NCBI GenBank assembly: GCA_964519665.1
Contig: CAZFIV010000005.1
Span: 62,001-126,000 of the forward strand
Reading direction: 5' to 3'
From: JANQQN01 sp964519665
GTDB taxonomy: Bacteria > Myxococcota > Kuafuiibacteriia > Kuafuiibacteriales > Kuafuiibacteriaceae
DNA: 64,000 nucleotides
Below are positions 36,300-45,173 of the stretch, one piece after another. The notes beneath the pieces are model-generated. The model was not told where the DNA came from and ran no database searches. It was given only the letters and a program-made list of their open reading frames with translations. How positions within the stretch are numbered: position 1 is the first letter of the stretch; each line of letters opens with the position of its first letter. Made by a program: the position numbers and the translations under genes.

Positions 36300-37820
36300 T
36301 CAACGGGCCCGCCGCGGGGGCGGCTGCTCGATCGGGACGTTGGCTCGCTGGAGGGCCGACGTGAAGACGGCCTGAAGTGACAGGTCGGCATCCAGACTGA
36401 AATCGAGCCGGTAGGGGCCGCCGGACTCGAAAGCCTGGCTCGGCACCCTCACTACCCCGAGCACCTGGCGGTCGGCCGACGTCATATCGACCCCCTGCCA
36501 CAGGCCAACGACGAGATCCTGGCCCAGCGGTGGGGCTTCAACGAGCAGGGTCTGCACGGCGGGCAGGTCGCAGTTGGCGCGGAAGACCAGCTGCGTCCGG
36601 CCTCCTGGAAACACGACCCCCACCGGGACCGAGAGCACGTCGAGGAGCACCGCCCCCGCCGGGTCAGCGTTACCCCGGGCGATGATGGCGGCTCCATGCG
36701 CGACGCAAGTGTCGACATCCAGGTGGGTCAACGGCGGCCTACCCATCGTCTCTTCGATCCGCCTTCGGACCAGCGGCATACGGGTTTGGCCGCCGACCGC
36801 TATGACGTGATGGATGTCGGCAGGATGAACGTTGGCATCGCTCATCATTTGCTCGGCGATGCCAATGCACTTTTCGACCAGCGGCGCGGTCAGGCGCTCG
36901 AGCTCGTCGCGGTCCATGACATAGTCGAGGTCGACGGTTCGACCGCCCGGGTCTTGCCCGATCATCGGCACGTTGATCCGGACTCGGGGTTCGATCGATA
37001 GAGCGCACTTGGCGTTTTCGGCGGCGTTCATGATGCGTTGGGCGACCACCGAGTCACGACGGATGTCGAACCGGAACCGAGCTTCGCAGAATTGGCGGAG
37101 GCGCTCGAACAACGCCGAATCAAAATCGATACCCCCGATGAAGCCGTCGCCGCGGGTGGCTCGGACATCGAAGATGTTGTCGACGACCTCGAGCAGAGTG
37201 GCGTCGAACGTACCCCCGCCGAGGTCGAACACCAGGACCTTGCCGTCGAGCCGACGGTCGATGCCAAAGGCCAGCGCGGCGGCGGTCGGTTCGTTCACCA
37301 AACGAAGCACGTTCAGGCCGGCTCGATGGGCGGCGTCCAGGATCGAAGCGCGCTGGGATTTCGCAAAATGGGCCGGCACCGCGACCACACACTGTTCGAC
37401 CCGGTGGCGAAGGGCGGCCTCGGCTTGGAGGCGAACCTGGTCCAGAACGAGCCCTGCAATGTGGTTGAACGAGTAGACCGTATCTTGCACGACCGCGCCC
37501 AGCTTGCCGCTCGGGTCGGCGTGGATACGGAACGGAAATCGGTCGCGGTGCCGACTGACGTAGTCGCTCTGTTCGCTCCGTCCGATGAACCGCTTCCACC
37601 CGTAGATGGTGGTCGTCGGATCGGTGAGCATCATGTCGCGAGCCAACCACCCGACGATCGGTAGGCGAGGGTTCTTAAGGGAAACGACGGACGGCAGCAC
37701 CGGCCGTCGTCGCCCGTGCAGGATCGACACGGGGCCCGGTTGATCGGGACCGAACGCCACCGCGGCCGTGTTCGTGGTGCCCAGATCGATGCCCAGGACG
37801 CAGCCGTTCGAGGCTCCCAT
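36300..37820 (-). CDS. short Hsp70-family (DnaK-like) protein
   Basis: A 506-residue protein. The nucleotide-binding domain is intact: GIDLGTTNTAAVAF, KRFIGR, VNEPTAAALAFG, VFDLGGGTFDATLLE and AVGGQTRMPLV. A brief substrate-binding beta domain with LSVPVGVVF follows, and it lacks the C-terminal helical lid and the EEVD-like end of DnaK. No DnaJ or GrpE gene is nearby. It may be a specialised chaperone or an ATP-switch protein. It lies 3 bp downstream of the kynureninase-like gene, so the two are likely cotranscribed. Confidence 0.85.
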   Translation of the reverse strand: MGASNGCVLGIDLGTTNTAAVAFGPDQPGPVSILHGRRRPVLPSVVSLKNPRLPIVGWLARDMMLTDPTTTIYGWKRFIGRSEQSDYVSRHRDRFPFRIHADPSGKLGAVVQDTVYSFNHIAGLVLDQVRLQAEAALRHRVEQCVVAVPAHFAKSQRASILDAAHRAGLNVLRLVNEPTAAALAFGIDRRLDGKVLVFDLGGGTFDATLLEVVDNIFDVRATRGDGFIGGIDFDSALFERLRQFCEARFRFDIRRDSVVAQRIMNAAENAKCALSIEPRVRINVPMIGQDPGGRTVDLDYVMDRDELERLTAPLVEKCIGIAEQMMSDANVHPADIHHVIAVGGQTRMPLVRRRIEETMGRPPLTHLDVDTCVAHGAAIIARGNADPAGAVLLDVLSVPVGVVFPGGRTQLVFRANCDLPAVQTLLVEAPPLGQDLVVGLWQGVDMTSADRQVLGVVRVPSQAFESGGPYRLDFSLDADLSLQAVFTSALQRANVPIEQPPPRRAR

Positions 37821-37823
37821 AGT

Positions 37824-39020
37824 TCAGGATGCTACCAGATCCCGAAGCACACTCATCGCGCGGCGGATTTCGACGCTCGTCGTGTACGGAGCCGGACCGA
37901 ACCGCAAGAGCGGTCCCCGGCGGTCGGTGCGGACACCGCGAAGGGCGAGGGCTTCGCAAAGACGAGCCGCTCGTTCGGTTTCGAAGGTGACGAAGGGCCC
38001 TCGAAGCTCATCTTCGCGCGGGGTGAGCAGGGCGACGCCGCGCGCTTCGAAGTCGAAGCGGTCGTACAATGATATCAACAGGCGGGTCGCGCGGACGCTC
38101 TGCGTCCGGAGAACGCGGGGGCTCAGCCCTTGCTCATCCATCCAGCGCATCGTCCACACGGCTCGGTACAGCGGAGTGGGGTCGAAGGTGGCCCCGAAAA
38201 ACCGCATACCGCGGGGACCGTAGCTGATCTCGGTCTGATCCCCGTCGAGGCCTCGGAAGTCGGCGAACCAGCCCGTATGACGGGGCCGGAACCGTTCTGC
38301 ATCGGGCGGTAGCAGCAGCCAGCATGACCCTTCGCCCGATTGGGCGTACTTGTACCCGCCCCCGGTGACGAAGACCGTGCCCGGCCAGCTGTCGACTTCG
38401 AGCGGCAAGGCGTTGAACGAGTGATAGGTATCCACCAGCACCGGAACCCCTCGGGCGTCGAGGCCGGCCAAGATGGCCGGCAGGTCGTGAAGGATACGGG
38501 ACGTGGTGAAGAGCACATGGGAAAGCGCTGCCCAGTGCGGACGAACCTTGTCGACCGCCTCGAGGAACCGTCGGGCGTAGTCGTGCCCGTCTTGGACCGG
38601 CACGATCGTGACCTGCAGACCGTCTTCCGCCAGCCGGTTCAATTGGCGCCGGAGCGAGTGAAATTCGGCGTCGGTCGTGACCACTCGCCCGTCCGAGGGA
38701 AAACAGCTGGCGAGCCGGTAAACGAGCTCGTGCGTGTTCGGAGCGATCGCGAGGTCGAGCGGACGAGTGGAGCCGATCCGGGTTGCTACGCGTCGTTGGA
38801 ACTCGGGGAGGATACTCTTGAAGACCTTTGACCATTTGTTGTCGACAAGGTCGGCCGCGTCGTCCCAGGCCGTCAGGTGACCTTCGCGGCTCACATCGGG
38901 CCAGGCCTGGTGGGAGTGGGCGGTCATCAGAATGTCTTCGCCCAGCAGGTCGAGGAACCGAGAATAGTGGGGCCGAAGTCGGGTGGCGAAGGCATCCAGC
39001 GCGGCCACATCAGAGGTCAT
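37824..39020 (-). CDS. kynureninase-like PLP-dependent class V enzyme
   Basis: A 398-residue fold-type I PLP enzyme. The PLP lysine lies in GGGYKYAQSGEGS, very like the kynureninase YKYLNxGxGG segment, and the HTGWF that follows matches the kynureninase GWF. The aspartate for the pyridine nitrogen is in LVDTYHSFNALP. Kynureninase cleaves kynurenine to anthranilate; this protein could also be a lyase, desulfurase or aminotransferase of the same family. Its start is ATG 39020. It is divergent from the DHPS-like gene (126 bp) and 3 bp upstream of the Hsp70-like gene. Confidence 0.75.
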   Translation of the reverse strand: MTSDVAALDAFATRLRPHYSRFLDLLGEDILMTAHSHQAWPDVSREGHLTAWDDAADLVDNKWSKVFKSILPEFQRRVATRIGSTRPLDLAIAPNTHELVYRLASCFPSDGRVVTTDAEFHSLRRQLNRLAEDGLQVTIVPVQDGHDYARRFLEAVDKVRPHWAALSHVLFTTSRILHDLPAILAGLDARGVPVLVDTYHSFNALPLEVDSWPGTVFVTGGGYKYAQSGEGSCWLLLPPDAERFRPRHTGWFADFRGLDGDQTEISYGPRGMRFFGATFDPTPLYRAVWTMRWMDEQGLSPRVLRTQSVRATRLLISLYDRFDFEARGVALLTPREDELRGPFVTFETERAARLCEALALRGVRTDRRGPLLRFGPAPYTTSVEIRRAMSVLRDLVAS

Positions 39021-39146
39021 GGGCCGTTCATCATGTCCTGTCCGCTCCGTTTTTCAACCTAAACTCGCCACAAAACTCACTTTCTCGGGGGCCGACCGCA
39101 TCTCTGTTATGGACAGCCCCCCCGACGAAGCCTACGGACTAGGCCG

Positions 39147-40046
39147 ATGCTCGATTTTAAAGTGGTGCGCGCCCTGCTGGCGAAGCACGGAGAGGCCCTA
39201 CAGCACGAGATTCGGCCGTTCAGCATTGGGTCGGTCAACTTCGACTTCTCGGCTCGTCGGTATTTGACGGGCGTGATCAACCTGTCGACCGACTCTTGGT
39301 ACAAGGAGTCGGTGTGCAGGACCGCGGACGAGGCCCTCGCTCGAGGGGAGATGCTCGCCGCCGACGGCGCGGTCGTCATCGACGTCGGAGCGGAGTCGAC
39401 CCTGCCGGACGCCCGACGGGTCGACGATCAAGAACAGCTCGAGATGCTGTTGCCGGTCGTCGACGGCCTCGTAGCGAAAAACCGGATCGTTTCCGTCGAA
39501 AGCTATCATCCGGGCGTCCTCGACACCTGCGCTCGCCACGGCGCGCAGGTCTTCAACCTTACCGGGATGAGGGAAGCCGACGAGGTGTTTCGCGTCGCGG
39601 GTCGCCACGGGGCGGCGGTCATTCTCTGCTACGTACAGGGCGAGACCGTGCGAGAGGTCGGCGATTTCGTGCTCTCCGAAGACATGGTTCCGCTCTTGCT
39701 CGACTACTTTCGAGACCTAACCGACCGCGCCGCCCGGCACGGGGTGACCAAGTGCTTCATCGACCCTGGGCTCGGGTTTTACTATAAGAATCTGCAGGAC
39801 TCGGCGCAGCGGGTGACCTATCAAATGAACACCTTCCTGCACGCATTTCGGCTCTGGTCGTTGGGTTTTCCGATCTTCAACATCGTTCCCCACGCGCCCG
39901 AAGTGTTCCTGGAGGACGAACGGCGCAAGGCCGAGCCTTTCTTCGCCGTGCTGGCCGCGCTCGGGGGCACCCACATGATTCGCACCCACGAGGTTCGGGC
40001 CCTGTCCCGAGTGATCGGTGCGTTGGAGCTTTACCGTGACGGTTAA
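39147..40046 (+). CDS. dihydropteroate synthase-like pterin-binding protein
   Basis: A 299-residue TIM-barrel protein with DHPS landmarks in order: GVINLSTDSWYKES (usual GILNxTPDSFxDGG), DVGAESTLPDA (usual DIGGESTRPGA), VSVESYHPGV (usual SVDTxKPxV), FNLTGM, FIDPGLGFYYKN, and HMIRTHEV with the conserved Arg and His. The loop that holds the substrate-binding lysine (SRK) reads NIVPHAPE instead, and the aspartate of SVDT is glutamate. It may thus handle a pterin but not do standard folate chemistry. Its stop overlaps the SDR start by 11 bases. Confidence 0.75.
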   Translation: MLDFKVVRALLAKHGEALQHEIRPFSIGSVNFDFSARRYLTGVINLSTDSWYKESVCRTADEALARGEMLAADGAVVIDVGAESTLPDARRVDDQEQLEMLLPVVDGLVAKNRIVSVESYHPGVLDTCARHGAQVFNLTGMREADEVFRVAGRHGAAVILCYVQGETVREVGDFVLSEDMVPLLLDYFRDLTDRAARHGVTKCFIDPGLGFYYKNLQDSAQRVTYQMNTFLHAFRLWSLGFPIFNIVPHAPEVFLEDERRKAEPFFAVLAALGGTHMIRTHEVRALSRVIGALELYRDG

Positions 40047-40770
40047 ATCGAAAGCGAACGAACGGTGGGCGCTGGTTTCGGCCGGCGCTCAGGGGTTGGG
40101 AAGAGCGCTGGTGGAAGGCCTGGTGGCCGAAGGCTTCATGGTCTTGATTCACTACCACCGTTCGCGCGCCGCCGCGGAGGCGCTGGTCCATAGCTTGCCC
40201 GCGGGCCGAGCCGTGTGCATGTCCGCCGACTTATCCACACCCGAAGGCTGCGCTGATCTGGTCTCGGCGGTCGGCGACGGCCCCGGTCGGCTCGACGTGC
40301 TCATCAACAACTTGGGCGTTTATCCTGAAAAGAAGCTGCTCGAATTCACGCCCCAAGAGTTTCGGCAGATCTTCAACGTCACCTGCGCGAGCATCTTCGA
40401 TCTGACGACGGGCTTGCTACCGCTGTTGCGAAAGGCCCCGGAGCGGGCTCGAGTCATCAACATCGGTGATTCGGCCGCCGACCGAATCGAAGCTCGCTTG
40501 CAGGCCACGCCCTATCACGTGGCGAAGATCGGCGTGAATGTCCTGACCCGAACCTTCGCCAAGGCCCTCAAGAACGAACCGATCACCGTCAATATGGTGT
40601 CGCCGGGGTTCCTCGAGAATTCCGTGGGGTCGCCCGGTGAACCCCTACCGGACGGAAAACCGGGCACGTTCGAGGACATGTGGGGAGCCGTCCGCTACCT
40701 GCTGTCGCCCGCCGCCGACTACGTCAGTGGCACCAACATCGTGGTCTCGGGCGGCTGGAACCTGGGTTGA
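40036..40770 (+). CDS. short-chain dehydrogenase/reductase, possibly pteridine-reductase-like
   Basis: A 244-residue SDR from GTG 40036, which has GGAGC upstream and overlaps the DHPS-like stop by 11 bases. The cofactor loop is SAGAQGLGRAL, the NNxG motif is NNLGVY, the catalytic serine region is NIGDSAADR, and the YxxxK is YHVAK. The C-terminal GTNIVVSGGWNLG is typical of classical SDRs. A pteridine reductase role is attractive because its neighbour is DHPS-like, but the PTR1-specific Arg in the cofactor loop is not seen, so this is only a suggestion. Confidence 0.8.
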   Translation: MTVKSKANERWALVSAGAQGLGRALVEGLVAEGFMVLIHYHRSRAAAEALVHSLPAGRAVCMSADLSTPEGCADLVSAVGDGPGRLDVLINNLGVYPEKKLLEFTPQEFRQIFNVTCASIFDLTTGLLPLLRKAPERARVINIGDSAADRIEARLQATPYHVAKIGVNVLTRTFAKALKNEPITVNMVSPGFLENSVGSPGEPLPDGKPGTFEDMWGAVRYLLSPAADYVSGTNIVVSGGWNLG

Positions 40771-40772
40771 TC

Positions 40773-41159
40773 ATGGCCGCCCTGACCGAGATCGACGTCC
40801 TGTTCGAGCTGATGCTCCCGCTCTTCTTGGAGCACCGCGAAGCATCGATGAAGCACTTCCGAGGGACCGTGTTCTTGTCGGTTCGAAGCGACCCGCCCCG
40901 CACGTGGACCCTCACCGGCGGCGCGAGGCCGTGGCTGAAGCGCGGACACGACGGTGTTCCCGACCTTGAAATCGCCGTGTCCGAACGGCTGGTGACCTGG
41001 GTGTTGGCCGACGCGGTCCCTGACCCCGACGGTCTGATCGAGGCGGGCGACCTCGGGGTGCGAGGTGACCCTCGGGTATTGGACCGGCTCGGCGCCACGT
41101 GGGCCGAGGCGCAGTCCCTCATCGCCACCCTCGCCAAAGGCCCCAAACCGCGTCGATGA
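40773..41159 (+). CDS. SCP2-like sterol-carrier domain protein
   Basis: A 128-residue protein starting 2 bp after the SDR stop. It has the SCP2 pattern: FRGTVFLSV, RTWTLTGGARPWL with downstream LEIAVSERLVTWVLADAVP and the acidic DLGVRGDPRVLDRLG end. SCP2 domains bind lipids or other hydrophobic ligands, and also occur as small standalone proteins. The tight spacing makes it part of the DHPS-like / SDR operon. Confidence 0.65.
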   Translation: MAALTEIDVLFELMLPLFLEHREASMKHFRGTVFLSVRSDPPRTWTLTGGARPWLKRGHDGVPDLEIAVSERLVTWVLADAVPDPDGLIEAGDLGVRGDPRVLDRLGATWAEAQSLIATLAKGPKPRR

Positions 41160-41249
41160 CCCGGCCTCAGATATTGACCGGGCGACGGAGCGCTCGAAGC
41201 CGTTGTGTACACATGGAGACGGGGAGTTCAGGAAACTTTGGGACACGGC

Positions 41250-43532
41250 TCAGGGAAGGGCGGCGGTGGGGGTGGCTTCGCCGAGGTCGACCCGGAGCTT
41301 GGTTCTCTCATCGTCCTGCGCGAGCCATTGTCGGATGGATTCGAGGCTGTTCTGGTAGCCGAGGTCTGCCGCCTGCTGAAAGCGATCGAATTCCAGCAAG
41401 CCGATCGACCGCATATTCGGCTCCAGGAGCAGGCGCGCTTCGGTACGGGCCGTCAACGTGTGTCGCACGCTGTTGACCTCCATCGTGCGGACCAGCGTAC
41501 CGATGATCGCCGGGAAGTTCAGCCGGCGGCGGGCGAAGGGATTGATTCGGTTGAACAGAAGGCGCCAGCCGGAGACCTCGTAGTTGAAGTCGTACTCCTG
41601 CTCGTCGTCGCGGGGTACGCTGACATTGACCGCGATGATGGAGTCACTCTCGACGTACCGCTGCATGAGGTCGACAGGGAAGTTGTTCATGACCGCCCCG
41701 TCGACGATGATTTCGCCGCGCTCGACGACCGGCGCAAACACTCCGGGAATCGAGATCGAGCACCGCACGGCCCGCCACAACGGCCCCTTTCGAAAGATGA
41801 TCTGCTCGGCCGTCGACAGGTTGGTGGCCACCGAAAAGTACGGCACCCAGAGGTCCTCGACCTGCAATTGACCGTAGATTCGATGGCACAGGCGGTTCAG
41901 TTTGCGGCTGGCCATCAACGCCGCGAATGGGAGGGTGTAGTCGAACAGTGACTTCGGATTGGCTACCGTTCGGCTCTGCTCGACCACCTCTTCGTAGCTG
42001 AGGCCCATGGCGAACGCGGCCGCCAACAGAGCGCCCATGCTCGTGCCCCCGATATAGTCGACGTCGACATCGAGCTCCTCGAGCGCTCGCCATACGCCGA
42101 GGTGAGCGTAGCCGCGCGCACCTCCGCCGCCTAAGACCAACCCCAGGGCGCGTCCGGCCAGGCGTCGGGCGACCCGCGCCACGTGGTCGGCGTTGCCGCG
42201 CTGCACATGGTGGTGCTCGGCCACATTCCGGGGCGCGAGCCAGTCGCCGGTCCGACGGGGCCGGTCGCGTTCAGCGGGCTGAAGGAGGACGAGCTCGACG
42301 CGGGCTTCGGTGGCGAACTGGGTGGCCGCGCGCTCGAGCGGGCTGGGAGTCGGTCGAGCGTCCGCGTCAGCGATCAACAGGACCCGGTCCGAGCTCCGTA
42401 GGCATCGCCGAGTCCACTCGTTCATCTCGGCGTCGGCGACGTAGACCACGAAGCGGTGCTCGCTTTCGATTTCGCTCAATACGGAGACCACCATCGAGTT
42501 GAGGGGGTCGGTCACCGTGGTCTCGGCGGCGCGGGGTTGGCCGCTTTCCCGGTTGAACGTCTCCGACGTGAGCTCCAGCGCCGAACCGAATCGGCTGAGC
42601 GCTTCGGCGAGCTTCCGCGCGAATTCGAGGGCGACAGCCCGGTCACCGGCTTCTACGACGGTGACGGTCATCGTACGCCGGGAGCGACTGCCCCCCGGAC
42701 CTCGGTTGCCGGTCCGTACTCGCTGAACCATCTTCTTGGTCACCGCGACCACGAGTGAAGGAAATGACTCGATCAGACGATCGAAGTCGGCTCGCGATAG
42801 GCGCAGCAGCTCGGCGTCGCGGGTCGCGACGACCGTCGCCGAACGCGGTCCGGGGCTGAACAACGCGAACTCCCCGACCACGTCACCCCGGCTGGCTTCG
42901 CCGATGACTCGGATGCCGTTGTCGCCGGTGATCCGGATGCTGAGCCGGCCGCTGACCACGAAATAGACGTCCGTGGCTTCGCTGCCCTCCGCGAACAGCA
43001 CTTCGCCCGAGGTGAGGCTCTCGGTGCCGACGACCAGCATCAAGGGCTGGAGAACCTCGCCGGTCAGGGTCGGAAACACCGCTCGGAGGGCCTGCGCGAA
43101 ACGTTGCCGCTGCAGCCGCCGTTCGATCTCCGGCAGGATGGACGCCGTGGCTTCGGCAGAGCGGTCTTCCTTCAGTCGCAACAGCCTTGCGTGCGGGAGG
43201 CGGCGCACCTGGGCGTCGGTGGCGGCAACCACGACCACCGGTTCACCGCCCTCGAACAGCTCCAACTCGCCCAGGAAGTGACCTGCGGTCAGACGATCGA
43301 GCTCGACGCCCGGCGCAGAGGACTGCCCTCGGTACAACGCGAGCTCGCCCGATTCTACGAAGTACAGGTGTCCGCTTCGATCGGCGGGACGGAGGAGCTT
43401 GTCTCCGGACGATAGCGCAATGCTCTGCATGTCGCCGCCGAAGATCTCGACCACTCGCTGGCAGAACGCTTCGACATCGTCCGGTTCACTGTGGTTCGGA
43501 CGATGGCTAGGGGCTACTGGTTCATCATTCAC
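41250..43532 (-). CDS. patatin-like phospholipase (NTE family) with two cyclic-nucleotide-binding domains
   Basis: A 760-residue protein. Two cNMP-binding domains come first (about 20-145 and 155-285), each with the FGEFALF- or FLGEL-type phosphate cassette. A linker of about 170 residues with a P-loop-free Rossmann-like segment follows. The patatin domain has GGGGARGYAHLGV, GGTSMGALLAAAF (GxSxG nucleophile) and DGAVMNNFPVDLM (catalytic Asp). This is the neuropathy-target-esterase layout. The start is GTG 43532. It lies downstream of the exporter operon with a hairpin between. Confidence 0.87.
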   Translation of the reverse strand: MNDEPVAPSHRPNHSEPDDVEAFCQRVVEIFGGDMQSIALSSGDKLLRPADRSGHLYFVESGELALYRGQSSAPGVELDRLTAGHFLGELELFEGGEPVVVVAATDAQVRRLPHARLLRLKEDRSAEATASILPEIERRLQRQRFAQALRAVFPTLTGEVLQPLMLVVGTESLTSGEVLFAEGSEATDVYFVVSGRLSIRITGDNGIRVIGEASRGDVVGEFALFSPGPRSATVVATRDAELLRLSRADFDRLIESFPSLVVAVTKKMVQRVRTGNRGPGGSRSRRTMTVTVVEAGDRAVALEFARKLAEALSRFGSALELTSETFNRESGQPRAAETTVTDPLNSMVVSVLSEIESEHRFVVYVADAEMNEWTRRCLRSSDRVLLIADADARPTPSPLERAATQFATEARVELVLLQPAERDRPRRTGDWLAPRNVAEHHHVQRGNADHVARVARRLAGRALGLVLGGGGARGYAHLGVWRALEELDVDVDYIGGTSMGALLAAAFAMGLSYEEVVEQSRTVANPKSLFDYTLPFAALMASRKLNRLCHRIYGQLQVEDLWVPYFSVATNLSTAEQIIFRKGPLWRAVRCSISIPGVFAPVVERGEIIVDGAVMNNFPVDLMQRYVESDSIIAVNVSVPRDDEQEYDFNYEVSGWRLLFNRINPFARRRLNFPAIIGTLVRTMEVNSVRHTLTARTEARLLLEPNMRSIGLLEFDRFQQAADLGYQNSLESIRQWLAQDDERTKLRVDLGEATPTAALP

Positions 43533-43635
43533 GATCTTCTACCCGTTCCTGTTTCGCGACGTACCTGAGGCCACGCCAGCCGTCGAGCCCGCGGCCTTTG
43601 CGAACGCGCAGCGAGCGGAGCGAGCGAAGACGGGT

Positions 43636-43656
43636 GGGCGCGATTCACTCGCGCCC
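43636..43656. terminator. GC hairpin after the exporter operon
   Basis: GGGCGCG and CGCGCCC enclose a seven-base loop (ATTCACT), 15 bp past the TolC stop on the minus strand. No T tract follows. It could end the ABC-HlyD-TolC transcript before the patatin gene. Confidence 0.45.
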
Positions 43657-43670
43657 GGGCCCCGCGGCCT

Positions 43671-45173
43671 TCAGTTGTCGGCGGGAAGGGTGGTCCGGGT
43701 CGCCAAGGCCCAGGCCGACCGGGTGATCGCGAAGTCGGCCCTCGCCTTGACCCGCTTTCGCGCGGCCTCGGCGGCCTTTTGCTCCCGAAGGTTGACAATG
43801 AACAAAGTCGTGGCGCCCAGGTCGAAGCGACGGCGTTCGGCCGCTGCCACCGCCTCGGCCACTCGGTATGTCTCATCCGCGAGCATGCTCTGCTGGGCCT
43901 GGGCGTTGAGGGCGGTCCACAGGTTGAGGACCTGGGTGTCGATCTTGTCGCGCTGAAAGCGCGCTTTCTCACCGACCTCGCTGAGCTTGGCTTCGGCCTT
44001 GCGCGCCTTACCTCGAGCCTTCCGAATGAAGAACGGCACCTTCAAGTCGAGCCCGAGCTTCAGCTCCGTCGGGTCGAGGGCCGCGATCTTTTCTTCGTCT
44101 TTGTCAGTGCCGAGGTCTTTGCCGACGGAGAAACTGAAGTCGAGCTCCGGCACGAGTTGGTTTTCGGCCAGCCGGAGCCCGACCCGAGCCCGCTCGAGCT
44201 CGGCTCGAAAAAAGTCGATCTCCGGCCGGCGCTGCATGGCGAGGTCTCGACCGATCTGGAGCTGATTGGCTCTTGGCAAAGTTGGATCGGGCAGGCCTGG
44301 CATCCGCCGGATCGACGGAATGCGGGGCTCGCCGTCGTCGTCTCGCCAGAACAAGCTCAGCTTGATTCCCGCCTGCTCCAGCTCTCGTTGGGCGACCACG
44401 AGGTCTTGGCGGCGGTCGAGCACCGCTCGCAGATTCTCGGCGCGTTCGATTTCGGCGACCGCCCCCCGCTGGACTTTTTTGGTGATCTGCTCGTCGCGAG
44501 TCTCCGCGAGCCGGACCAAATCGAGTGCGATCAGATAGGTGCGTCCCGCCAGAACCCACTTCCAATAGGCGGCCGCGCTTTCGAGAAGCAGATCGAGCCG
44601 GGCCGTTTCCCGCTCGAACAGCACTGCTTGGGCGCGTTGTTCGGTCTGGCGAATGGAGGCCCGCCGGTCGTCGATGGGGCCGTCGCGCCACAAGGGCACG
44701 CTCAGGCCCGCTTTCAACTCACCGACGTCCAGGGTACGAGCCTCTTCCTCGTAGACCGGGAGGTTGCCGCGGCCCAGCCGGTAGCTCCCGAACAGCTCGG
44801 TGCCCCACAGTGGGGTCGGCTGCACGACCTTCGCGTCGATCCGTTGAAAGTCATAGAAGCCCTCGGGCCAGAGCTCGGCTTCCAGCTTGAGGACCGGATC
44901 GAATCCCCCCCGCGCCGAGAGCGCGTCGCCCTCGGCCTGCCGGCGGCGCTGCTCGGCGGCGGCCAACACCGGGTGATAGGTCTCTACCGAGGCCGAGATT
45001 TCTCGAAGCCGCAAAGGAGCGTCTCCCCCGAGGGTCAGTGCGGTCACTGGTTCGAGGTCGCCCGCTTCCGCCATCAGCTTGGAGATCGTGATGGTCGGGG
45101 TCTGAAAGGGACGCTCCTGGGCAGCGGTGGTCGTTGGAATCAGCAGGATAACTGCCGCCAGCCATTCGCTCAC
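43671..45173 (-). CDS. TolC-family outer-membrane efflux protein
   Basis: A 500-residue protein with a signal peptide (about 1-18) and the two-repeat, coiled-coil-rich layout of TolC (FDPVLKLEAEL and ETARLDLLLESAAAYWKWVLA in the first half, PEIDFFRAELERARVGLRLAENQLVPELDF in the second). It forms the outer-membrane channel of tripartite exporters. Its ATG overlaps the HlyD stop by four bases (ATGA), so it is translationally coupled to the two transporter genes upstream. Confidence 0.88.
   Translation of the reverse strand: MSEWLAAVILLIPTTTAAQERPFQTPTITISKLMAEAGDLEPVTALTLGGDAPLRLREISASVETYHPVLAAAEQRRRQAEGDALSARGGFDPVLKLEAELWPEGFYDFQRIDAKVVQPTPLWGTELFGSYRLGRGNLPVYEEEARTLDVGELKAGLSVPLWRDGPIDDRRASIRQTEQRAQAVLFERETARLDLLLESAAAYWKWVLAGRTYLIALDLVRLAETRDEQITKKVQRGAVAEIERAENLRAVLDRRQDLVVAQRELEQAGIKLSLFWRDDDGEPRIPSIRRMPGLPDPTLPRANQLQIGRDLAMQRRPEIDFFRAELERARVGLRLAENQLVPELDFSFSVGKDLGTDKDEEKIAALDPTELKLGLDLKVPFFIRKARGKARKAEAKLSEVGEKARFQRDKIDTQVLNLWTALNAQAQQSMLADETYRVAEAVAAAERRRFDLGATTLFIVNLREQKAAEAARKRVKARADFAITRSAWALATRTTLPADN

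Noticed and set aside
43590..43632. GCGAGCGGAGCGAGCG-like palindromic string after the patatin start
   Set aside because: A short simple GC motif common in high-GC genomes; there is no second copy or clear function, so I kept only the hairpin at 43636.
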